Origin: DSWT01 sp036845725
GTDB taxonomy: Bacteria; Chloroflexota; Anaerolineae; B4-G1; SLSP01
Reading direction: 5' to 3'
Assembly: GCA_036845725.1 (NCBI GenBank)
Contig: DAIUDK010000008.1
Location: forward strand, 6,975 to 70,974
DNA length: 64,000 nt
Shown here: positions 58,782 to 64,000 of the stretch, piece by piece
How positions within the stretch are numbered: position 1 is the stretch's first letter
How the letters are laid out: each line of letters opens with the position of its first letter
Program-made: the position numbers and the translations under genes
The notes under the pieces: generated by a model
The model's database searches: none
What the model saw: the letters and a program-made list of their open reading frames with translations, nothing else
What the model was told of the DNA's origin: nothing

Positions 58782-59507
58782 TTAAAAGAACGACTGCCAC
58801 ATGTGCCCGGCGAGGATGCGCACTTCGGGGTGCGCCGCCGCAAACGCGCGCAGACGCGGGACGTGCGGACCGATTGCCAGCTTGTTGAGCCACTGCGGGG
58901 TGATATCGAATTCCGCGTTGGTGGGCAGGGCGTCGGCGCACTGGAACAACCAGCCGTCGCCATCGCGGATCGCCACGCCGCAGTGCCCGCGCGTGTGGCC
59001 GAAGAGCGGAATCAGGACCATCTCCGGCGCAAACGGCAGGCGGATGGCGTCGAGGCCGAACCACGTGGCGGTGGGCTGCTCGTAGAGCGCCCAACGCGGG
59101 CTGTGGGCGAAGTCCCGGGGATCGTAAGCCCACGCCATCCACCAACGGGGCCGCTGCAGGGCGGTGTACTCGCGCCGGTGGACGTGGACGTGCGCGTGCG
59201 GGAAGTCCGGCAGGCCACCGGCGTGATCGAAGTGCAGGTGTGTCAGGACAATGTGGTGAACGTCCTCCGGCGAATACCCCAACCGGGCAAGCTGGCGCAC
59301 CGCCGTTTGCTCAGGATCGCGGATGACATTCAGCACAGCGGAAAAGGCACGCACCATCGGCCCAGGCGACAGATAGTCGTGCAGGCCCATTCCCGTGTCC
59401 ACCAGGACGAGGCCGTGGTCGGTTTCGACGAGCAGGCAGGGCGCGCCGATGTGCCAACGTGGAAACCGGGGCGACATCGGCGCGCAGTTGAGAATGCAAA
59501 TGGACAT
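58782..59507 (-). CDS. MBL-fold hydrolase (N-acyl-homoserine lactonase-like)
   Basis: About 241 residues from the ATG at 59507 (GAGGT upstream; ATG at 59510 is the alternative). Metal ligands: VLTHLHFDHAGG, VLVDTGMGLH, later PLFGHTRGHCG, FQCADALP and LAGHMWQ. The layout (HxHxDH with downstream His and Asp) is that of the lactonase/Zn hydrolase branch of metallo-beta-lactamases. It could cleave lactone signals or other esters. No signal peptide. Confidence 0.85.
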   Translation of the reverse strand: MSICILNCAPMSPRFPRWHIGAPCLLVETDHGLVLVDTGMGLHDYLSPGPMVRAFSAVLNVIRDPEQTAVRQLARLGYSPEDVHHIVLTHLHFDHAGGLPDFPHAHVHVHRREYTALQRPRWWMAWAYDPRDFAHSPRWALYEQPTATWFGLDAIRLPFAPEMVLIPLFGHTRGHCGVAIRDGDGWLFQCADALPTNAEFDITPQWLNKLAIGPHVPRLRAFAAAHPEVRILAGHMWQSFF

Positions 59508-59577
59508 CATGACCTCACGGAATATCGATAAATTCCTGGTCGAGTGCAACGAATGAAGCGCACGGCCCGACCATGCT

Positions 59578-60108
59578 TCAAAAGAAGCTCAGCCACAAAA
59601 CGTCATGGTTATCGAGCGTCAATTCTATCCCCGGTGATTCATCCGTCTGTTCTTGCGCGGACTTGACCTCCCACCGCTCGTCCCTGTAGACGAGGTCGGC
59701 GTAAACAGTCCGCAACTGCATCGTGTTCGCTGGCACCGCAAAACTTTGATAAACGATCAATGCCTGGACGGAGATATTCTCCGGCGCAGAGGATTGCGTG
59801 GACTGTTTTTCCTCCACGGTGATGATGCCACAGATGTCCAACATCTCAGCATTGACCCAATACGCCAGACGGTCTTGATAGGAGTCCATATCCTGGCTGA
59901 AGTCACTGCGCACGTGGCTTTCGGCGTATTCGCGCGCCTGGTAGGCGATGTTGTCCAATTCCTGGCGGGCGAGTTGCCCTTCCTGGACCGTGCGAACCAG
60001 GTCAAGTTGATAGGTGATCGTCTTTGGCGCGCAGCTTGCCAGGGACAGCAGACCGAGCAGCGCCAGCAGCACGTAGCTAACACGTGCGAAGGCTGTTACG
60101 TGTTTCAT
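59578..60108 (-). CDS. Hypothetical lipoprotein
   Basis: 176 residues from the ATG at 60108 (MKHVTAFARVSYVLLALLGL) with lipobox LASC, so membrane-anchored outside. The rest is a mixed alpha/beta domain of about 150 residues with no recognised family (TYQLDLVRTVQEGQLAR, WVNAEMLDICGIITVEE, YADLVYRDERWEVKSA). The pattern of an NTF2-like or secreted ligand-binding fold is possible but unproven. Confidence 0.75.
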   Translation of the reverse strand: MKHVTAFARVSYVLLALLGLLSLASCAPKTITYQLDLVRTVQEGQLARQELDNIAYQAREYAESHVRSDFSQDMDSYQDRLAYWVNAEMLDICGIITVEEKQSTQSSAPENISVQALIVYQSFAVPANTMQLRTVYADLVYRDERWEVKSAQEQTDESPGIELTLDNHDVLWLSFF

Positions 60109-60155
60109 CGGTGGCGATCCTTTTTGTATAGGTTTCGTTATTCCCGGCGGCGAGT

Positions 60156-60554
60156 TTACTGCCTGGCCACGAGAAAAGCATCCCACGCTACGAATGCATC
60201 GGGCCAGTGGTAGCCATCGGTCGTCACGCCGAGCACGCCGACGCGCGTGATTGCCTGCGTGTTGATCGGGCCGTAGATGTGTGGAAAGAGCGCGGCGTCC
60301 ACGAGATGAGAGGTCCCTGCTCCTGGGGTTGGCGCGGCAGCTTCGTAGTGGACTTCCGAGGTCAGACGCGCCGGGTCGATCTCCAGCAGGAGCACCGGCC
60401 CGGCGGCTCCAGCGAAGTAGTCGTTGGCGACCGCGATGACCGACGCTTGCAGGGCGCAGTGGACAAAGCCGAAGTCGTTGAGACTCGCGGGGGTATACAC
60501 ATCGCCGCTCACGTGCGCGCGCAGGTCCGACTCCGTCACGATGTGGTAAATCAT
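60156..60554 (-). CDS. DUF952-family protein
   Basis: 132 residues after GGAGG. The signature runs IYHIVTESDLRA, YTPASLNDFGFVHCALQAS, LLEIDPARL and FPHIYGPINTQAI, as in DUF952 proteins, which are ADP-ribosyltransferase-like small proteins of unknown role. No signal peptide. It lies between a lipoprotein gene and a GNAT gene on the same strand. Confidence 0.9.
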   Translation of the reverse strand: MIYHIVTESDLRAHVSGDVYTPASLNDFGFVHCALQASVIAVANDYFAGAAGPVLLLEIDPARLTSEVHYEAAAPTPGAGTSHLVDAALFPHIYGPINTQAITRVGVLGVTTDGYHWPDAFVAWDAFLVARQ

Positions 60555-60591
60555 AGGTTATCCTCCAGATGTTGGTAATCCGTTTATCGAT

Positions 60592-61059
60592 TCAGACTGG
60601 CTTTCCAAGAAATACCTCGCCCGCAATTTCGGTAAAACCATTTTTAAGGTAGAACCCATACGCCGGGAACGCTCTCTGCGTTGTCAATACGATCGCGTTC
60701 ATGGCTTTGCCTTTGATATCGGCTGCAATCTGCTTGAGCAAAAGCGTCCCCACCCCTTTCCCCTGGACGGCGGTATCGACAAAAAACTCGTTGATGTAGT
60801 ATTCGAGTCCGCGCTGCCACGGTTTGATAAACCCAAAGGCCGCGCCCACGATCCTGCCCTCATAGACCGCCACATACCCCAGGAAACTGTTGAACGCATA
60901 ATGCGATTCCAGGTACTGCTTGGCCTCCTGCCGGGATGCCCATTGATCGTTCCAGGGTTCTCCCGCGAAAACGCTCAAGTACAGATCTGTACATTCATCG
61001 ATCATGGCCGTCGAAAATTCCGTGATACGAATCGCTTCAGTTGTGATGTCGTCGTTCAT
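60592..61059 (-). CDS. GNAT-family N-acetyltransferase
   Basis: 155 residues from the ATG at 61059 (a TTG at 61065 is closer to GGGGAG). One GNAT domain: YINEFFVDTAVQGKGVGTLL is motif A with the acetyl-CoA loop QGKGVG, followed by IVLTTQRAFPAYGFYLKNGF. Begins right after the stop of the methyltransferase gene (61062), so it is probably its second cistron. Acceptor unknown. Confidence 0.88.
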   Translation of the reverse strand: MNDDITTEAIRITEFSTAMIDECTDLYLSVFAGEPWNDQWASRQEAKQYLESHYAFNSFLGYVAVYEGRIVGAAFGFIKPWQRGLEYYINEFFVDTAVQGKGVGTLLLKQIAADIKGKAMNAIVLTTQRAFPAYGFYLKNGFTEIAGEVFLGKPV

Positions 61060-61061
61060 CG

Positions 61062-62708
61062 TCAATCTATCTCCCCTTTATGGAATAACGGCTGTTGCTC
61101 TCCGGTCTGCTTTTCCTGCTTCGCCTTCTTGAAGCTCAACCCACCCTGCGACAGATCGACGTATTTCGGCGCTTCCGCGCCGGAGAGTAGACCTTCGACC
61201 GTCAAAATCTGGATTTTGGGGAAGTTGCCGTGGTGCGGCGATTCGTAGAAGCCGGCGCTGGCGGCCTCGGTCTGCATCGGTTTGGTCGGTGGGACGAGGG
61301 TGACGAACAGGCCAATGGACGCCTTTTCACGCTCGACGGTGTTTTTCAAGTCCGCGATCATCGTGCGGGTGACGTGCTCGCCGCCTTTGACGGAGACGAT
61401 GATCTTCTTGGCCGCGCCCTTCAGGTCATCTTTGAAATAGATCACGCCATCGATGCCGGTGTCCGCGCCCTTTTTCTTGCCCTGGTACGGCTGCGCGCCG
61501 ACCAGCGCGCACGCCCACCACTGGAACTGGTATTTGTCGCGCGCGGCCAGATCGCGCGCGCCGCCGACATCTTTGGGCGTGCCGAGCACGTCGAACTCCA
61601 GATCGGGGAAGGCGTCTTTCATCCGCTTTTCGATTAGGCCGATGGCGAGGTGGGTGATGTCGATGCCGATCCATTCGCGGCCCAACTTCTGCGCGGCGTG
61701 GACGGCGGTACCGCACCCGCAGAACGGATCGAGCACCACGTCGCCGGGATTGCTGCTGGCCTGGATAATGCGCTCCAGCAGGGCGAGGGGCTTTTGGGTG
61801 GGGTAGCCGAGGCGTTCGGCGGCTTGGGCGCCAATAGGGGAAATATCGTCCCATAGGTTTTGCAGCTTAATACCTTGCCATTCATCCGCATATAACTTAA
61901 GTCTCAATCGCCCACCTTCCTTGTTCGGGAAGTGCAAGCGCCCCTCCTTATCAAGTTGTTCCATTCGTTCGAGGCTAACTGTCCAACCGTTTGGATGTGG
62001 TTGGTACGTTATTCCGTTTGAAGCAGTGTATGGATACGTTAAATTGGGGCGGACACCGGGGTTACGCATATTTTCAGAGCGCCACCGCCTTCCATCAGGA
62101 TCGATATTCGGGAATCGACTTTCAAGATCACTAGAGGGTATTTCTCGATACACTTGATTCCAAGTGGCATTCTCAGACTTTCGATAGAACAATATCGTAT
62201 CAGTAATATCGCCGTAGCAATTATAGACATTTGAATGAGCAGTAGTTCGCTTCCAGATTATTTCATTGGTAAAATTTATCGGCCCAAACACAGAATCCAT
62301 TACAATCTTGAGATAATGACTGGCCGTTGGGTCACAGTGCAAATACAGACTCCCCGTTGGCTTGAGCACGCGCCGCAGTTCCAGCAGCCGGTTCGCCATC
62401 ATCGTAAGATAGGCCATCACGTCGCTCTCTTTCAAGAAGCGGCGCATGGATTGGATCATCTCGGCGACGTCGGTGTTGGGCTGGTGGATCAACTCGTTGA
62501 ACTCGCGCTCGGCCTGCTCGCCCCAGTGCCAGGTGTCCTCGAACGCCGTCACCTGCGCGTCGGATTCGTGACCCTTGGGCGTCCTGAACAGCAGATTGTA
62601 CCCGCGCTTGCTGTTGAAGGGCGGGTCGAGGTAGATCAGATCGACGCTTTCGGCGGGGATGTGCTCCCGCAAAATGTCCAGGTTATCGCCAAAATAGAGT
62701 CGGCCCAT
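61062..62708 (-). CDS. Site-specific DNA methyltransferase with C-terminal Mrr-like nuclease region
   Basis: 548 residues. Catalytic motif IV DLIYLDPPFNSKRGYN is near the N-terminus and motif I DPFCGCGTAVHAA near residue 325, the beta-class order of N6-adenine/N4-cytosine enzymes. Residues about 130-280 between them form the target-recognition region and are encoded by visibly AT-rich DNA (18 of 60 G+C at 62221-62280 against 42 of 60 at 61681-61740). After residue 395, GADTGIDGVIYFKDD and IIVSVKGG resemble the Mrr-type PD-(D/E)xK core, with Ser where Gln/Glu is usual. A modification enzyme with a possible nuclease remnant. Confidence 0.9.
   Translation of the reverse strand: MGRLYFGDNLDILREHIPAESVDLIYLDPPFNSKRGYNLLFRTPKGHESDAQVTAFEDTWHWGEQAEREFNELIHQPNTDVAEMIQSMRRFLKESDVMAYLTMMANRLLELRRVLKPTGSLYLHCDPTASHYLKIVMDSVFGPINFTNEIIWKRTTAHSNVYNCYGDITDTILFYRKSENATWNQVYREIPSSDLESRFPNIDPDGRRWRSENMRNPGVRPNLTYPYTASNGITYQPHPNGWTVSLERMEQLDKEGRLHFPNKEGGRLRLKLYADEWQGIKLQNLWDDISPIGAQAAERLGYPTQKPLALLERIIQASSNPGDVVLDPFCGCGTAVHAAQKLGREWIGIDITHLAIGLIEKRMKDAFPDLEFDVLGTPKDVGGARDLAARDKYQFQWWACALVGAQPYQGKKKGADTGIDGVIYFKDDLKGAAKKIIVSVKGGEHVTRTMIADLKNTVEREKASIGLFVTLVPPTKPMQTEAASAGFYESPHHGNFPKIQILTVEGLLSGAEAPKYVDLSQGGLSFKKAKQEKQTGEQQPLFHKGEID
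62676..62699. repeat. 24-bp direct repeat at the start of the methyltransferase gene
   Basis: GTCCAGGTTATCGCCAAAAT plus AGAG is identical to 63977-64000. It encodes LYFGDNLD on the minus strand. Confidence 0.9.
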
Positions 62709-62722
62709 AGGTACACCTCAGT

Positions 62723-64000
62723 TCATCGCAGTAAGTGAGTGCTCAAATTCTGCACTTCAATGGCTAAGTCGCTCTTCCCTGCTGTAAAGAGTTCGAGTGC
62801 AAGATCGAGAAGGTCACACTCGCCGAAGTAAAACTCTTCATCCCGCCCCTTGATCTCGGCATAGCGCGCGTGAGCTGCCGCGATGCCGCCTTCCGCCAAC
62901 GCCCGGCTGATCGGCACCATCCACGAAACCGTATTCGCCTGCGGCTTTTGGCCGATGAGCGTATCAGCAACTGCATAAGCGGCTTGGAGGTGGGCGCTCG
63001 ACTCTTCGTTGCACAAAACAACGGCGGCGCAATTTTTCTCAGGCAGGATCAGAAAAAAGGCCGTCCCCCCAAACCCCGAGCCGCCGTGACAGACCGTTTT
63101 CACGTCCTTGAAATGCCCAATCGACCAGCCAAGCCCCATGGTCTCGAACACACCAGGGGGATTGCCTCGTTTCGCCACCGGCGTCCACATCAGTTCGTAG
63201 CTTGCCGGCGAGAGGAGGCGCTGCCCAAGATAGGATCCACGGTTCAGACACGCGATGCCCCAATGGCACATATCCACAACTGTTGTGTGCAGGAAACTGG
63301 CCGGTGCATCCGCCCGGTGATACGGATAGCTGGGATTGGGCTTCATTTCGGGGGAGCGCAGATGCGGCCAGGCCAGCCTATGCGTTGGGATATCGGCCAG
63401 CATATAGGTGCTGTTCGGCATGCCAGACGGGACTAGAACTTGTTCCCGCATCGTGTTTTCAAAGGATTTGGCCGAAATTTTGGCAAGCACATCGCCCAGC
63501 ACGTTGTATGCGATATTGCTGTAGCTGAAGCGCTCGCCGGGATCGCCGATCAGTTTTCTATCGCTCAGGCTGCGCACGAAACGTTCGGCAGCCCCGTCAT
63601 CATATTCGGGATGCGTCACCCATTCGACATAGTCTCGCTCGTCGATGTCTGGCATTCCCGAAGTATGGCTGAGCATCTGCCGAATCGTGACCTGCCGGTA
63701 GCGATCATCGTCCATCTGAAAATAGGGCAGGTACTGCGTGAGCGGCGCATCCAACTCCAGTTTTCCCCGCTCCACCCATTGCATGACGGCCGTAGCCACG
63801 AAACACTTGGATACGGACTGCACGCAGAAAACCGAATCGAGCGTCACAGGCACTTGCGTTGCCAAACTCTGAACGCCGAACCCTTTGGCGTAGACGATGT
63901 CATCGCCTTGCACAATGCCAACGGCCAGGCCGGGAACGTCCCAACGGGTCATAATTTCTTGAAGAACAACGTCAAGGTCCAGGTTATCGCCAAAATAGAG
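62723..64000 (-). CDS. Serine hydrolase (class C beta-lactamase-like), 5' end outside window
   Basis: At least 409 residues (from an ATG at 63952), but the frame stays open to the window edge and the 16 codons before it read LYFGDNLD then LDVVLQEI, so the true start is probably outside. The penicillin-binding-type active site has SVSK (SxxK), YSN (tyrosine motif in RFSYSNIAYNVLG) and HGG in VCHGGSGFGG. Such enzymes are esterases or D-aminopeptidases more often than true lactamases. No signal peptide is visible in this part. Confidence 0.85.
   Translation of the reverse strand, partial: LYFGDNLDLDVVLQEIMTRWDVPGLAVGIVQGDDIVYAKGFGVQSLATQVPVTLDSVFCVQSVSKCFVATAVMQWVERGKLELDAPLTQYLPYFQMDDDRYRQVTIRQMLSHTSGMPDIDERDYVEWVTHPEYDDGAAERFVRSLSDRKLIGDPGERFSYSNIAYNVLGDVLAKISAKSFENTMREQVLVPSGMPNSTYMLADIPTHRLAWPHLRSPEMKPNPSYPYHRADAPASFLHTTVVDMCHWGIACLNRGSYLGQRLLSPASYELMWTPVAKRGNPPGVFETMGLGWSIGHFKDVKTVCHGGSGFGGTAFFLILPEKNCAAVVLCNEESSAHLQAAYAVADTLIGQKPQANTVSWMVPISRALAEGGIAAAHARYAEIKGRDEEFYFGECDLLDLALELFTAGKSDLAIEVQNLSTHLLR
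63977..64000. repeat. 24-bp direct repeat, second copy at window edge
   Basis: Exact copy of 62676-62699, reaching the last base of the window, so it may be longer. In frame with the serine hydrolase. Confidence 0.9.

Overview
This looks like a scaffold from an uncultured Chloroflexota bacterium, most likely of the Anaerolineae/Caldilineae group. That is an inference from several things: GC-rich genes, a TIGR03663/Agl23-like membrane protein fused to an NHL propeller, ECF vitamin-transport genes, many secreted modular proteins, and several families of dispersed palindromic intergenic repeats. A run of exactly 100 N (45166-45265) inside tex shows that it is a scaffolded draft assembly. No rRNA, phage, CRISPR array or transposase was seen.

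Layout. 1-6.8 kb: minus-strand enzymes (partial ChbG-type deacetylase, AlkZ-like protein, phospholipase C-like protein, MBL hydrolase, unknown protein, asparaginase, proS, MazG-like), separated by palindromic spacers. 6.8-9.3 kb: an AT-richer patch with a membrane protein between direct repeats, an EFR1 ferredoxin-flavodoxin and a TolB-like lipoprotein. 9.3-14 kb: a leader peptide with two terminators ahead of a tandem-GNAT gene, a second tandem-GNAT gene, tetR with an operator over its promoter, and a GH13 amylase. 14-20 kb: a FadR-type regulator followed by a glycerol-3-phosphate/ether-lipid-like cluster (AGPS-like oxidase, GlpD, FGGY kinase). 20-31 kb: the Agl23-like/NHL protein, Na/Pi transporter, a second leader peptide plus terminator ahead of rsgA, recF, and an OmpR-type two-component system. 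31-34.3 kb: an FAD amine-oxidase-like protein and a NYN/OST-HTH putative RNase. 34.3-34.65 kb: a strong promoter and an unrecognised structured RNA of about 280-300 nt closed by a perfect 12-bp stem. 34.7-42.9 kb: nucleotidyltransferase, PAP2, diacylglycerol kinase, ECF transporter (T, fused A-A, S), DegV, a two-gene TPR operon and tRNA-Glu. 43-61 kb: secreted or surface proteins interleaved with housekeeping genes (tex, dedA, asnS, trmO-like). 61-64 kb: a DNA methyltransferase with an Mrr-like tail and a serine hydrolase that runs off the window.

The points most worth a second look are: (i) the structured RNA at 34352-34650 next to a NYN/OST-HTH protein; (ii) two promoter, micro-ORF, terminator, gene leaders (GNAT and rsgA); (iii) a shared extreme C-terminal PLV motif in four exported proteins, possibly an uncharacterised surface-sorting signal; (iv) dispersed repeats that supply the 3' ends of genes; and (v) the AT-rich target-recognition region and the 24-bp gene-start repeat at the methyltransferase.
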